From Sanderia malayensis (lineage: Eukaryota; Cnidaria; Scyphozoa; Semaeostomeae; Pelagiidae), in the NCBI GenBank assembly GCA_013076295.1, contig RQOL01000786.1:62001-126000 (forward strand): a stretch of 64,000 nucleotides of DNA, read 5' to 3'. Made by a program: the position numbers and the translations under genes. The stretch's first letter is position 1. Each line of letters opens with the position of its first letter. Shown one piece after another: positions 23,203 to 34,050 of this stretch. The notes beneath the pieces are model-generated. The model saw only the letters and a list, made by a program, of their open reading frames with translations. It had not been told where the DNA came from and ran no database searches.

Positions 23203-24196
23203 TCAGTTGTTTGAATTTGCCTCTACTGTTCTCTTAATGTAACAATAATATATACTTTTAATGTATTAATATGAAACAGTTCTATTTTCTGCAGAAAATC
23301 AATAATAATTATCTTTCTTACAATGAAGGGGAGAGACTAAAGGCAGGCAGAAAACACAGAAATAAATACATGAACTTACGGTAACAGTAGTTGCAAAAAT
23401 TATCTATTTCAGGTGAACCTGTAAAGGATACAATTGTTATAATATTGTGAAAAGATCCACTGCAATGGCAATTGTGACATAAAATATAGCAGTTTGAGCT
23501 TTTTTAAAGCTGTTTAGTTATGAATAGCCTGTATTTTCATGTGAAAGTAAAAGGAACATTAAAATTACATGTACTTACGTGAATTGTTCTTTTGCTTGTG
23601 GTGAGTTGAAAAAAATTTTTACGCACGCTAAGTCCTCTATGACGGCAGAACAATTTTAAATTTCGCGCCGCTATTGTTGTTGCTAGGACGCCGAAATTGC
23701 CGTGAATATCTGATGATAATAGTATTAGCTCCAGGACATTACGTGGTGTTGCATTGATCGTATTGTGATAGTAGTTTTCAAGAGCAACAAACTTGGAATT
23801 ATGCGATAACTATTAGAATTACAAATTACAATTGCGATGAGAATACACGCTTCTTTTAATAAGGAACCTAGCTGCTCAGGGCCTAATTGTTTAAGTTCGT
23901 TATTTTGAGATCTCTTTGACCACTTTGTAATTCTAAAAGTTGTTTAATATTAAGTTGGCATTTGGTGGACATAATTAGTACAGATGCAAGAAAAACATTC
24001 AAATTCATCGTTTTGCTATGTGAAGAGATAAGAGGTCAACACATGAAAAAGCTTGATAAAATATAAATGGAAGCAAGTGTCAGTGATATATACAATGAGA
24101 ATGTTGCCGACTAAAAAAACAGAAATACTTTGTCAGGCACTTTCCCACAGTGAATGAATGAGGAGATACCATTCACTATGAGGTTCTGGTTGAGAA
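23203..24196. other. Spacer left of the Polinton, nothing recognised
   Basis: Non-coding, AT-rich host or old-element sequence leading to the Polinton insertion site. Confidence 0.45.
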
Positions 24197-24202
24197 GATA
24201 TC
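24197..24202 (+). repeat. Left target-site duplication GATATC
   Basis: GATATC lies directly outside the AG-starting terminus; the same hexamer lies at 48,400-48,405. Because GATATC is its own complement, it could formally be part of the inverted repeat. The 6-bp length and AG/CT ends favour a duplication. Confidence 0.75.
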
Positions 24203-25021
24203 AGTAGGAGAGGAAGTAGGCGTCCTGGCGCACGCATGCGCAGTAGAATGTGTTAAAATCACGCATGCGCGAGAGTCTTCGAGAATTTAAAAGAGCATGA
24301 ACAGTAAAAAATAATCGAAAACGATAACGGGAAGGTTGTGGAAAGTTAGTTTGAAGTTGCAAAACATCGCCAAAGCTGATAAAAAACCCATAAAAAGCTT
24401 AATAACTAAAAAACGGTTTTGTTTACGAAAAAGATTTCTACACCAATAAAAAGAAAATCTCTTGGTTATATTGAATGAATTATTTCATATTTTCCATGCA
24501 CTTATAAGATGATAAGAATTTGTTAAATAAATCGCAAGAAAACACAAAAACATCGAGGAACTGGCAAATTCACGTTCTCAGCTCGAGATTGAATTCAAAG
24601 AACCAATCAGAAACTGTGACGTTCGAATGTACGCGTCAAATCTCTGTCATGAGAAATCAGAAACTTCTAGAATCTGGTAAAGTTAGTTTGAAGTTGCAAA
24701 ACATCGCCAAAGCTGATAAAAAACCCATAAAAAGCTTAATAACTAAAAAACGGTTTTGTTTATGAAAAAGATTTTTACAGCAATAAAAAGAAAATCTCTT
24801 GATTATATTGAATGAATTATTTCATATTTTCCATGCACTTATAAGATGATAAGAATTTGTTAAATAAATCGCAAGAAAACACAAAAGTATCGAGGAACTG
24901 GCAAATTCACGTTCTCGGCTCGAGATTGAATTCAAAGAACCAATCAGAAACTTTCGAATGCGACGTTCGAATGTACGCGGCAAATCTCTGTCATGAGAAA
25001 TGAGAGATCAGAAACTTCTGT
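24203..25021 (+). repeat. Polinton left terminal inverted repeat
   Basis: About 819 bp, inverted copy of 47,590-48,399. The outer 140 bp are unique and hold two GCATGCGC motifs. The inner part is a tandem pair of about 335-bp units (24,345-24,680 and 24,680-25,021), each running from AAAGTTAGTTTGAAGTTGCA to a CAATCAGAAAC/CTGTCATGAGAAATCAGAAA block. A perfect three-unit heat-shock-type element lies at 24,659-24,673 between them. Confidence 0.9.
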
Positions 25022-25201
25022 CTTTCCTTCGTTTCAGAAGAAATATAAAGACTAAAGAATGGATGTAAGTGCTAATTGTTTTTAAATACTAAGCAGGTTT
25101 TTTAAAAAACAGCGACAGCTTTGAAAGTTGAGACGCTTTTTCAAATTTCGTAAAACTTTCTTTGAAAAGCTTTAATAAGTTGTTATTATATTTCAGCGAC
25201 C

Positions 25202-26418
25202 ATGAGCAAGAAGAAGTGTATTGAGGTATGTAATGTTAACAGCATAAGACTATGCAATACTTATCATTTTATTATTTGTTTACAAAAACTTCACCTGGCC
25301 CGGGTTCTATCATAGACTCGTGCGTGCTCGTATATAAACCAGGCCACTCGGAATCTGGAATGACTCGAACCACATTTTTATTCTAGGTTGCCAAGAGAGG
25401 AAATTTTCCCCGAGGGAAATTGTAGGATATGTATAAGTGACGATACGGAGGAGGGAGTTTTTCGCCGATGTACCCAGTGCCGGCAGGTGTATCATGCGGC
25501 ATGTAGCATACAGTAAGTTGTTGTTTATCTATTAATTATGCTTTTTTACTTAATAATTGATTATTTTTAATTGGTTATTCTTATGTTTAGATGGAGCGAA
25601 TACAACAACAACTGTCCGCTGTGCAGGCTGACGCCAGCAGTATATGTACAGATTGAGGTAGTTTTTAATATAACTTTTACTCATTCTAATACACATTTTA
25701 ATGTAAAGATCTTATCTTAAATCTTTTTTTGTATTTTTAGATATTGCAATCAACGCCTCAACTCAGGAGAGAACCGCTGCAAACAACACCGCGAACACCA
25801 CTGCGAAGAGTGCGGAGATCTCGCCGATCTCGACGAAGAACATCAACACCGCTGATGCGGGCTCGCCTGTCCCTAAGATCATCACCAACATCAAGAATAT
25901 CTCGTCGATCTCTCAGGGTAGCATCACCAACAACACCACCATCATCACCACTGTCATCACCACCATCATCACCGATAACAGTATCATCAACATCATCGCC
26001 AGTAACGATGCTATCGCCACCAATAATAACACCATTGTCACCCACAGCATTGGAAGAGCCAGTAGAGGCAGCACCAGCAGCATCGGAAGAGCCATGGGTT
26101 CCATCGGGGAGTACTGACTGGCAAGATCTCCCAAGCCAATGGCAGGACACAGTCAACGAAATGGCCAGGATGGCATTTGATGGAGGCATCCCTCCAACAA
26201 TGGTCGTCAATCCCGGGTACAGCCCGAGCATCGAAGACGAGGATGAAGAAGATGAGATTAATAATCCAGAACAATTATTGGCTGTGATGAGATATGCTAA
26301 TGCTAGCACAGAGAACTTAAACTTTTTATCAACAATGATTAATTTCAGAGAACAAGTTTTTGAATTGGCCAGAAACCGATGGACCCCCGCTGTGGTCATT
26401 TTTAATAAAGTGTTTTAA
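25202..26418 (+). CDS. Spliced RING/PHD-like zinc-finger protein of the Polinton
   Basis: Exons: 25,202-25,225 (MSKKKCIE, donor GTATGT), about 25,400-25,512, 25,591-25,657 (acceptor TTATGTTTAG), and 25,741-26,418 (acceptor TATTTTTAG). The joined frame holds a C4HC3 pattern: CRIC, then about 11 residues, CTQC, H-x2-C and, in exon 3, CPLC, ending like a RING-H2 'CPLCR'. It probably binds zinc and may be a ubiquitin ligase. The long last exon is Ser/Thr/Pro/Arg-rich, then acidic (EDEDEEDE), then a helical C-terminus. A TATAAA at 25,044 precedes it, and an AATAAA overlaps the last codons (26,403-26,408). The strong acceptor at 25,386 would put exon 2 out of frame; AG at 25,398-25,399 keeps it open, so this junction is uncertain. 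Confidence 0.6.
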
Positions 26419-26509
26419 ATGGTCTATATGTTTATAGAAATTATTTATGAGAAGGAAAAACAATTTGTTTTATATACTCTTCAAGCTCTAACGTGAAATA
26501 GTACGCAAA

Positions 26510-26641
26510 CACAAAAATATCGAGGAACTGGCAAATTCACGTTCTCGACTCGAGAATGAATTCAAAGAACCAATCAGAAACTTTCGAATGCGTCATTCGA
26601 ATGTACGCGTCAAATCTCTGTCATGAGAAATGAGAAAGCAG
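26510..26641 (+). repeat. Third, internal copy of the terminal-repeat subunit
   Basis: Sequence from ACACAAAAATATCGAGGAAC to CTGTCATGAGAAATGAGAAA matches the inner units of both terminal repeats in the same orientation as the left one. It lies just upstream of the polB control region, so terminal-repeat sequence has been reused as promoter-proximal DNA. Confidence 0.85.
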
Positions 26642-26799
26642 AAACTTCTAGAAGTTTCCAGGAGCTATCAACCAATCAGATCACAGGGACTTTTCAGAAG
26701 TTTCTAGAAGTAGGGAAGGTCCCTCGGGAAAGTTCTAGAAATTTCTATGACGTCATAAAGAAAATTCCAGAAGTGAAAAGTTCTAGAAAGTTTTAGAAG
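26640..26799 (+). promoter_or_regulatory. Heat-shock-element-like cluster and CRE upstream of polB
   Basis: Perfect alternating pentamers occur at 26,640-26,659 (aGAAacTTCtaGAAgtTTCc, four units), 26,696-26,710 (three) and 26,727-26,746 (four). Further gapped units lie at 26,764-26,773 and 26,780-26,799. A perfect CRE palindrome, TGACGTCA, lies at 26,748-26,755 and a CCAAT box near 26,671. Three contiguous nGAAn units are the usual minimum for heat-shock-factor trimer binding. That this cluster responds to heat-shock factor is inference. Confidence 0.65.
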
Positions 26800-26845
26800 C
26801 AGAAATCTCTACAATCTGATTGGTTGATTTATGTATATAAATCAT
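26800..26845 (+). promoter_or_regulatory. polB core promoter module (CCAAT and TATA)
   Basis: The module AGAAATCTCTACAATCTGAT (26,802-26,821), then inverted CCAAT (ATTGG), then TATATAAA at 26,834-26,841. Nearly the same module lies inverted at 44,474-44,515 before the 373-aa gene, supporting a shared early-type promoter. Confidence 0.7.
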
Positions 26846-26869
26846 CCTCGAAATAAAATCACTTCAATC

Positions 26870-28960
26870 ATGAAGAGATCACACGAAGAAAGCGCAGCTG
26901 CTAATAATAGCAAGAAAAGAAAAATCTCTTGCTATCAATGTGGGAAAGTATTCAATAGAATGGCGAATCTAATGGCGCACAAGCGAACAACTCAAAATGT
27001 GCAATCACCACCCAAATTAGTTGGCAAAGGTAGGAAAAAGAAAAAGATAGATGTGAAAGCATTTAAAATATATACTAAGGAAGAGGATATGGAAAATATG
27101 AAAAAGATCAAGCAGCACACAATTCGTGAACTTATGAGTGAGATATTTACACATAAGCAAGGGATAAAGTATTACATTGTTCTCGAAGTAGAATTTCATA
27201 AACCGATCGGGGATATCATATCAGATCCACCGCCAGTATTCAGATCTGCTATCTATTCACTGCTGCGATCAGAGATTGAAGATATCGAAGAACTTGAAGA
27301 CCAAATAGACGGCCCCATTAGAAAGTTAAAAAATGACATAGATGAATTTACAGAAGTTGGAAGCGGCTGGATATTTACAAAGTATATCAAACTGCTAGTG
27401 AAGATGTTCGACTATGAAGCAATAAAAGGTAAAAAATATTTGCAGCTACCCGCCAACAGCAAAAACAAAAAGGCAGTCATTAATGTGCAAAACGATAATG
27501 ATAAATGCTTCATCTTGGCAATTCTATCTGCACTACATCCACAATCAAAAGATCCACAAAGAGTCACAAAGTATCAACAGTACTTGAACGAGGTTAACTG
27601 CGAGGGATTGAAATATCCAGTAAAAGTGCAAGATAAAAAGATGATTGATACATTCGAAATAAACAACAACATTTCAATCAACATCTATTTAAATGAAGAT
27701 GATGAAATTATACAAGTGAGAATAGCGAAAAAAGAACTTGGAAAGCATGTGGATTTGCTACTAATAATTAATGATGATGATGAGAATCACTACTGCTGGA
27801 TTAAAAGTATGAGTCGTTTGTTGGCCGGACGTCCTGGACATAAATATCATGGAAAGCGTTTTTACTGTCCGCTATGCCTGTCATCATGCGCAAGTCAAGA
27901 AAATCTAGATAAACATAAAACATTATGTCAGAAAATCAAAATCTTCCAAGGTGTTGAATATCCCAAAGACGCAGAATTAAAGTTTGAGGATTTTAAGAAC
28001 CAATGGATGCTACCATTCATCATATATGCAGATACTGAATCTATTTTGGAACGTTCAAACAAGGGAGCTGCTTATCAAGAACACAAACCAATCAGTTATT
28101 GTATTTACGCCACGTCAATCGATGATAGATGGCAACAACCGTTGGAATGTTATACCGGAGAAGATTGCATGGAGGTGTTTATGAATAGTTTAGATAAGCT
28201 AAATGAAGAAATACGAACAGTATTCAAGAAAACCATGCCAATGATTAGATTAACACCGGAAGAAAATGCGGAACATGCTGAGGCTATGCATTGCTATTGT
28301 TGCAATCAACTATTCAATGATAATGATAGACAAAAAGTCAGAGATCGTTGTCACATTACCGGAAAATACAGAGGTCCAGCTTGCAAGCATTGCAACTTCA
28401 AACATCTGGATATAGTAGCAAACAATCACACCATCCCGATCATCTTTCACAATCTAAAAGGATATGATATGCATCATATTCTGAAGAATTTGAATGGCAG
28501 AAATGCAAAGATCATCGCCAATTCGAAAGAAAAGATCATGACTGCACAGATTGGTGGTTATTCTGAAGAAAATGAAGAAGATAGAAATACCAATACTAAT
28601 GGAATCAAATACATTGACTCATTCGCATTTTTAAGCACCAGCTTAGCAACACTAGCCAACAACCTGCCGAAAGAAGATTTCATATCTATGAAAAAATACT
28701 TGCATGTTGAGATCACCCAACAACAATATCCTGAGATACCTAGAAATGAAGGAGAAAGAGTTACAGAATTGGAAAGAGAACGTCAAAACATGTTTGAACC
28801 AGGCACAGCATGTAAAGATCCGCTAAAAAATGAAGATGTTTTGGATTATAGAAATTGGAAAATACCACCAAAGAGAGCTTTAACAGAAGCAGAAGATGCA
28901 GATGTCAAGAAAGCGTTTGATTTGCTGACAAGGAAAGGTGTTTATCCCTACAGTAGAAGC
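26870..28960 (+). pseudogene. polB: DNA polymerase B, N-terminal (exonuclease) part
   Basis: Start chosen at 26,870 (MKRSHEES), because the upstream in-frame ATG at 26,831 lies inside the TATA box. The protein begins with a basic stretch and a Cys2His2-like finger (CYQCGKVFNR...H). A second finger follows (YCPLC...H...C). Exonuclease motif I is at about residue 387 (YADTES), then a treble-clef C/H cluster (CHITGKYRGPACKHCN), Exo II (FHNLKGYD) and an Exo III-like YIDSFAF. This is a type-B, protein-primed family polymerase as in Polintons and adenoviruses. The frame is interrupted after GVYPY by a nested transposon (28,967-31,799) and runs into a stop at 28,978. Confidence 0.9.
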
Positions 28961-29276
28961 CCGCATAAAAGAACCTAGGTTTTTTTCGGGCAGCCTGAAT
29001 AGGTTCTTAATTAACAGGCTACTATTCTAAATTCCAGCCTGTAAGGTTCTTAAAAAGGTTCTTATATGGGACAAGTCAAATAATGTTTGACATTTATAGA
29101 TATTTTATTACAGGTGATAAATGTTCCAATTTTGATTCTATGAAGCATACATCAGTAAAAGTCTTGACTCACCCAGAAACTTTTATTTAAAAACTGTTCA
29201 AAATGTTTAATTAAAAGTAAAAAAATATTTCATGCTATATGCTGTTCAAAAATTGTACTTATCCAGTCCCTGTGGT

Positions 29277-30986
29277 TCATGTGTGGTTCATGTGCTGATC
29301 TTCTGACATGTCTGCTGTCATGAGACAGCCTGTTTTCTGAAAGAGTCTGAAAATGAAATGTTCTTTTGACCCTACCTCTTCCCACGCTTCTCCGACCCAT
29401 TCGGTCATCAACACCCTCCTTTCCTTTGCACTAATTTTTCCATGCCATTTATCAATATGGTCTTCTTTCTCAAGCCATCTCTCCATACTTTCTCCAATCT
29501 TTGCCTTTAAAGTTTTCCCGAAACCGGCATCTATGGGTTGCACCTTATCTGTATGATTGGGAGGAAGAAGGTAAACAATGGTGTTGATTTTGGTTCTGCA
29601 TTCTCTGTGAAAGGCCTCGGCCAGCTGAAAGCTGACATTGTCTGCAAACAAAACATTTTCTTTCTCGTTTTTCACTCCAGGGGTCAATGTGTTCCTAAGC
29701 CATCTCATGTTCACCTCTTCATCCATCCAGGTGTGCTCCTGAAAGTATACATCTACTCTGCTGTCATACTTTGATCTTTCATCATCTTTAATGTTCCCTT
29801 TTCCTCTAAAAATTATTGCTGGTTTCACAGTCTGTTCACTTGATGCACGAATGCATAGCTGTAATGTAGCCTGGCGTTTTTCTAAGCCACTTGATGGCTG
29901 TGACACCCATACTTGTTCTGAACCAGCAGTAGCATAAGTTGTATCTTGGCCGACAACAAATGGCAAAGGAACCTGATCAACATTAAATCGTTTTTCTGGA
30001 AGCCATCTGCCATATTTTTCATCAAAACAAGCACCTCTTCTTCTCTGGCTTTGTACAGCTTTTCTTAGATTCATGTGAAAATCTTGGATGACACTTCTAC
30101 CCTCGTCAGCAGAATCTTTCTTTTTATTTGTTCTCCTTCTTAGTGAAATTTTATGGCGTTGCTTGAATCTCTGGAACCACTTTCCACTAGCTTTGAAGCT
30201 CTTTGCTTCATCTTCTCCATAAATTTGGGTAATCTTTGACTTCATTGTTTTACACAACCAAAGTTTTGATACCTTGGCACCTCTTGCTCTTCTCAGCTTA
30301 AATTCAGCAACAACTAATTTTGCTGCCAGTGAAAAATGTTCATTCCTACTTGGCCTCTTGGATAGCAGCCTTCTTCGCTGTCTGGATACCTTGATGTTAC
30401 CTCTGTTTTTCTTGTGTGTATTAAGTGTTGCCTCTGCAAAGATTTTGCTCCGTTCTTTGTTCCACTTTATCACCATTGACTTGTTAGGGATACCTTGCTC
30501 TGTTGCACATTTCTGCCATCTGTTTTTTACTTTTCTTTCTGTGAGAGCGTCCAGTAACTTTAGTGTTTGCATTTTAAACTCAATGGTGTATGACTTTCTT
30601 TGATTTTGGCCCCTTCTGCTACTGGCCGTAATTGATGAGGCAACTTTCTCAAAACTTTTTATTGCAAACTTATTAGGACCAGGACCAGGATTATCACTTG
30701 TCGTAACATCAACACAAGCATCATCGCTTTCAATATCTTGCTCTTTGAATGTTTGTACAGTAGGCAGAATTGTTGGGATGACATCACTTATTTCAGATTT
30801 ATGTTTAAACTGCAAATGCGTGTTGAGGTACTGGTCAGAGGTAAAAGTTGCAGTGCAAAATTTGCAAGAAACTTTCTTCGTTTTGAGTTTGACACTCTGT
30901 GCCTGGCTTGATGTCACATCGTATCTCTGACCTTTTCTTGTTTCAATTTCCTTCTTAAATCCACAGCTAAACAATGTTTTATTCAT
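29277..30986 (-). CDS. DDE_1 (pogo/Tigger/CENP-B-like) transposase, intact
   Basis: 569 aa. Order: an N-terminal Cys2His2 finger (CKFCTATFTSDQYLNTHLQFKH, about residues 41-62), a basic region, a helix-turn-helix segment and a CENP-B-like HTH (GKWFQRFKQRHKISLRRR). Then comes the catalytic domain with the first Asp in FNVDQVPLPF, the second in VLFADNVSFQ and the third in NHTDKVQPIDAGFGKTLK. This is the cut-and-paste DDE_1 superfamily. The frame is uninterrupted, in contrast to the broken Polinton genes around it, so it inserted recently or is preserved. The C2H2 finger at the N-terminus is not typical of pogo proteins. Confidence 0.85.
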   Translation of the reverse strand: MNKTLFSCGFKKEIETRKGQRYDVTSSQAQSVKLKTKKVSCKFCTATFTSDQYLNTHLQFKHKSEISDVIPTILPTVQTFKEQDIESDDACVDVTTSDNPGPGPNKFAIKSFEKVASSITASSRRGQNQRKSYTIEFKMQTLKLLDALTERKVKNRWQKCATEQGIPNKSMVIKWNKERSKIFAEATLNTHKKNRGNIKVSRQRRRLLSKRPSRNEHFSLAAKLVVAEFKLRRARGAKVSKLWLCKTMKSKITQIYGEDEAKSFKASGKWFQRFKQRHKISLRRRTNKKKDSADEGRSVIQDFHMNLRKAVQSQRRRGACFDEKYGRWLPEKRFNVDQVPLPFVVGQDTTYATAGSEQVWVSQPSSGLEKRQATLQLCIRASSEQTVKPAIIFRGKGNIKDDERSKYDSRVDVYFQEHTWMDEEVNMRWLRNTLTPGVKNEKENVLFADNVSFQLAEAFHRECRTKINTIVYLLPPNHTDKVQPIDAGFGKTLKAKIGESMERWLEKEDHIDKWHGKISAKERRVLMTEWVGEAWEEVGSKEHFIFRLFQKTGCLMTADMSEDQHMNHT

Positions 30987-31253
30987 GATCCAACTTTGGC
31001 ACTAATAATCGCAAATAATCCAGTGAAACTTTTCAACTTGTGCAGTGAGAGAAAATTTTTCCCACGCACCTTGCCAAGGTCACCCCACAGGACCACAAGA
31101 CCGCAATGAATCATGGTTGTCTATGTTTCAGTTTGAGATTGAAAGAGGCAACCACAACAACAACTTGAATTTTAGGCCAACTTTGAGAAGAAGCCCATCA
31201 GCACCAACAAGACTAGACTAGTCAAGATTAGATTACTTTAAAGTATTTTTTAA

Positions 31254-31667
31254 ATGGCTTTCCATCGCGTATTTGAGATGTTTGTGGAGTTGAGCATTCG
31301 GGGATATCATGCTTACAAAAAGGAAGAGGTTTTTGTTGGCGAAGTAATGGTTTGCGAGCCAGAGGAAGACAATGAGCATGACAAGTATGCAGTGTCTGTC
31401 CAGAAGGCAAATGGCAAAATAGTTGGTCATGTCCCAATTGAAGTTTCCAAGTTTTTTGTCAATTTTTAAAGGCATATGGAGAAATAGAGGCCGAATGCAT
31501 TGGAAGCAGGTATAATGCCGGAGCCGGAAAAGGCCTGGAGTTACCTGTGGACTATAAACTTATTGGAACATATGACTATCTTGTCAGGGTTAAAAAGCAG
31601 ATAGATTCCAATTCTTCATTCAAATGCACTATGATAGAACTGTCAGAAAGTTCCCTCAACCATTTTT
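31254..31667 (+). pseudogene. HIRAN-domain protein
   Basis: The first frame, MAFHRVFEMFVELSIRGYHA..., contains GYHAYKKEEVFVGEVMVCEPE, DNEHDKYAVSV and IVGHVPIEVSKF, a recognisable HIRAN fold. HIRAN domains bind 3' single-strand ends or stalled forks in HLTF-like proteins. It stops at 31,467-31,469, and after a one-base frame change continues with YGEIEAECIGSRYNAGAGKG and ends at 31,667. Full HIRAN domains extend across this junction, so a frameshift, or less likely an intron, is inferred. It is divergent to the transposase, with the start codons about 270 bp apart. Confidence 0.65.
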
Positions 31668-31803
31668 AGTTAAAACTGTAGATTTTTATGTTATGGAGCT
31701 TTGTTTTTGGAAAAAATATCAATAAAAAGTATAACCAAGCACTAAACAGACTATTATGAATATTTCAAATCTCATGGAATTCTCATGGACTTTACGAAAC
31801 CCG

Positions 31804-33533
31804 CATGTATGACTGGGTGGATAGTATAGAAAAAATGCAAGAAACATCTCTACCACCAAAAGAAGCATTTTACAACAAACTCTATGATTCCAGCATCAGT
31901 GATGAAGATTAAACATATGCTCAACAGGTTTGGCAATTTTTCAACTGTCAGACCTTTCAAGATTATCATGAGCTATATCTGAAAACTGATGTGCTACTGT
32001 TAGCTGATATATTTGAATCATTCAGAAAGCAGTCTAAAATTCTACAAGCTTGATCCTGCTCATTATCTAACTGCTCCTTCACTAGCTTGGGATGCAATGT
32101 TGAAGATGACTGGTGTAACACTGGAATTACTATCTGAAGAAAAGAAGGACATTCACCTTATGATTGAAGATGGTATTCGGGGGGGTGTTTCGATAGCAGT
32201 GAAACGTCATGCTGAATCGACGGAAAACAACACGTTGATGTACTTAGATGCAAACAATCTCTATGGATGGGCAATGTCGCAGCCAATGCCTTATGGTGGT
32301 TTCAAACAATTTACACAAGAAGAAATTAAAAACACAAACATCGACACTTTGTTGTCAAGATCTGATGAAGATATTGGCTACATTCTCAAAGTTGACTTAG
32401 AATATCCAGCTGAGTTACATGATCATCATTCAGTTCTACCATTAGCACCACAAAGATTACAAGTTCAAGAAGAAATGTTATCAAAATATCAAAGACCAGC
32501 TTATGGGGAAAAGTTTAAGTCAACACCAAAGCTAATACCAAATCTATATGACAAAAAAGAATACACCATGCATGAAAGAAATTTGAAGCAGTGTTTGGAA
32601 TTGGGTTTGAAGCTAACAAAAGTTCATGAGATTATTGAATTCAAGCAAAACTTTTGGTTGAAAAAATATATTGATTTCAACACTCAAAAGAGAACTCAAG
32701 CAAGAAACGACTTTGAAAAAGATCTGTTCAAACTGATGAACAATTCTGTGTTTGGAAAGACGATGGAAAACGTAAGAAATCATCGACGTTTTGAAATCTG
32801 CACAGATGGTATAGTCCTGAGAAGATGGGTCAGAAATCCAAAGTTCTATGGAGTAATTGAAATTAATGAAGATACACTTTTGGTAGAGAAAAAGATTGGG
32901 AAAGTTAAACTTGACAAGCCAATGTATGTTGGTTTCAGCATATTAGATATTAGCAAGACATTGATGTATGATTTCCACTACAACTTTGCAAAGCCAAACC
33001 TTCCAAACGTTCAACTATGCTACATGGATACTGATAGCTTCATCTATGATATACCAATGTCTCAAGATCAAGTTAACAGAGTATTGAAAGATCATGAAGA
33101 TGGATTCGATTTCAGCAACTATGATAAAGAATATCCAAATTACTCTGTAGGAAACAAGAAAGTTATTGGGAAAATGAAAGATGAGCTCGGTGGTGGGAAA
33201 ATGATAGAATTCGTCGGATTGAGATCGAAGATGTATAGCCTCAGAATCGATGATGGGCAAACAATCAAAAGAGCGAAAGGAATTAAAAAAGATGTGGTAA
33301 AGAAGCAAATAAAGCATGAAGATTACCTAGATTGTCTGAAAGAACAGCAAACCTATTCACACAGGCAGCATAATATTGAATCACACAATCATACCATCTA
33401 CACAACAGAAAGAACAAAGAAATCGTTGAGCTCTTTTGATGATAAGAGATACATTCTTGATAATGGTTTTAACACACTGCCATATGGGCATTATTTGCAA
33501 GAAAATGCGCAAGCTGCTGAAGAAAGATACTGA
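31804..33533 (+). pseudogene. polB: DNA polymerase B, C-terminal (polymerase) part
   Basis: Resumes with YDWVDSIEKM and carries the palm motifs: A (MYLDANNLYGWAM, about 32,240-32,280), B (KLMNNSVFGKTMENVR, about 32,734-32,780) and C (CYMDTDSFIYD, about 33,017-33,050). It ends at 33,533. From about 32,030 the frame is open and all catalytic Asp residues are present. Lesions are a TAA at 31,910-31,912 and a frame change near 32,025, plus the nested insertion. It converges with the protease gene, whose stop lies 55 bp away. Confidence 0.9.
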
Positions 33534-33588
33534 GAAAAAGACATTATTTGAACATTTCTAAACTAACTGAACATTTAAGTTTTCAACA

Positions 33589-34050
33589 TTATTTTAAACT
33601 ATATCTTCTATTGACATAATTGTAAACATGCAAATCATTACTTAACTTATCATTTACATTAAAATATTTATTGATTAATGAGTTCATTGTAACGTTTTTT
33701 GTTCTATTAATGAGGAAGAACATGCAATGTTGTCCACAAGTCGCACTCTCATAGGATTGAACTTGAGTTTTATTGTAAGTAAGCTTGAACGGATGAATGA
33801 AGTTTTTAAATTCTTTCAGCATAGGAGGTTCACCAAACGAATCATAAAAATCCAAAACGTGATCATCGCTAATATAGACGGCTACCCAGTGAATTCCTTT
33901 ACCAGTAAAATTATCTTCATTGAAAATGAATGAGCAGGGCAGTGAATGCACATCGATGTTTTTCATTTCATCTTTTCCATATACACCATGGAAATAAGGT
34001 AGCTTTTCATGTTTCAGAAGTAAGTTATTGATTGTTATATCATCCATCAT
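33589..34050 (-). CDS. Adenain-like cysteine protease (Polinton PRO)
   Basis: About 153 aa from the ATG at 34,050 (a longer frame starts with TTG at 34,056). Catalytic residues of the Ulp1/adenain clan are in order: His in GIHWVAVY, Asp in FYDSFG, Gln in VQSYES and nucleophile Cys in ATCGQHC. In adenoviruses the homologue cleaves capsid and core precursors, and the same role is expected here. The start overlaps the stop of the capsid gene as TAATG. The frame is uninterrupted, unlike most neighbours. Confidence 0.9.
   Translation of the reverse strand: MMDDITINNLLLKHEKLPYFHGVYGKDEMKNIDVHSLPCSFIFNEDNFTGKGIHWVAVYISDDHVLDFYDSFGEPPMLKEFKNFIHPFKLTYNKTQVQSYESATCGQHCMFFLINRTKNVTMNSLINKYFNVNDKLSNDLHVYNYVNRRYSLK

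Larger units (their letters stand above)
28967..31799. mobile_element. Nested DDE transposon 1 inside polB
   Basis: It splits polB between the GVYPY segment and its continuation at about 31,804. The sequence CCCGCAT occurs at both edges (28,960-28,966 and 31,800-31,806), a candidate 7-bp target duplication, although the polB frames on the two sides are not in register. No clear terminal inverted repeats were found. The left end carries several TAAGAACC/GGTTCTTA repeats. It contains a DDE_1 transposase (minus) and a HIRAN-domain gene (plus), divergently oriented. Confidence 0.7.

Noticed and set aside
25758..26399. 213-codon minus-strand ORF opposite the RING-like gene
   Set aside because: It is the antisense of a biased Ser/Thr/Pro-rich exon with Asp/Gly-rich composition; splice sites support the plus strand.
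26831..26869. Upstream ATG as the polB start
   Set aside because: It overlaps the TATATAAA box; the next in-frame ATG at 26,870 is more plausible.
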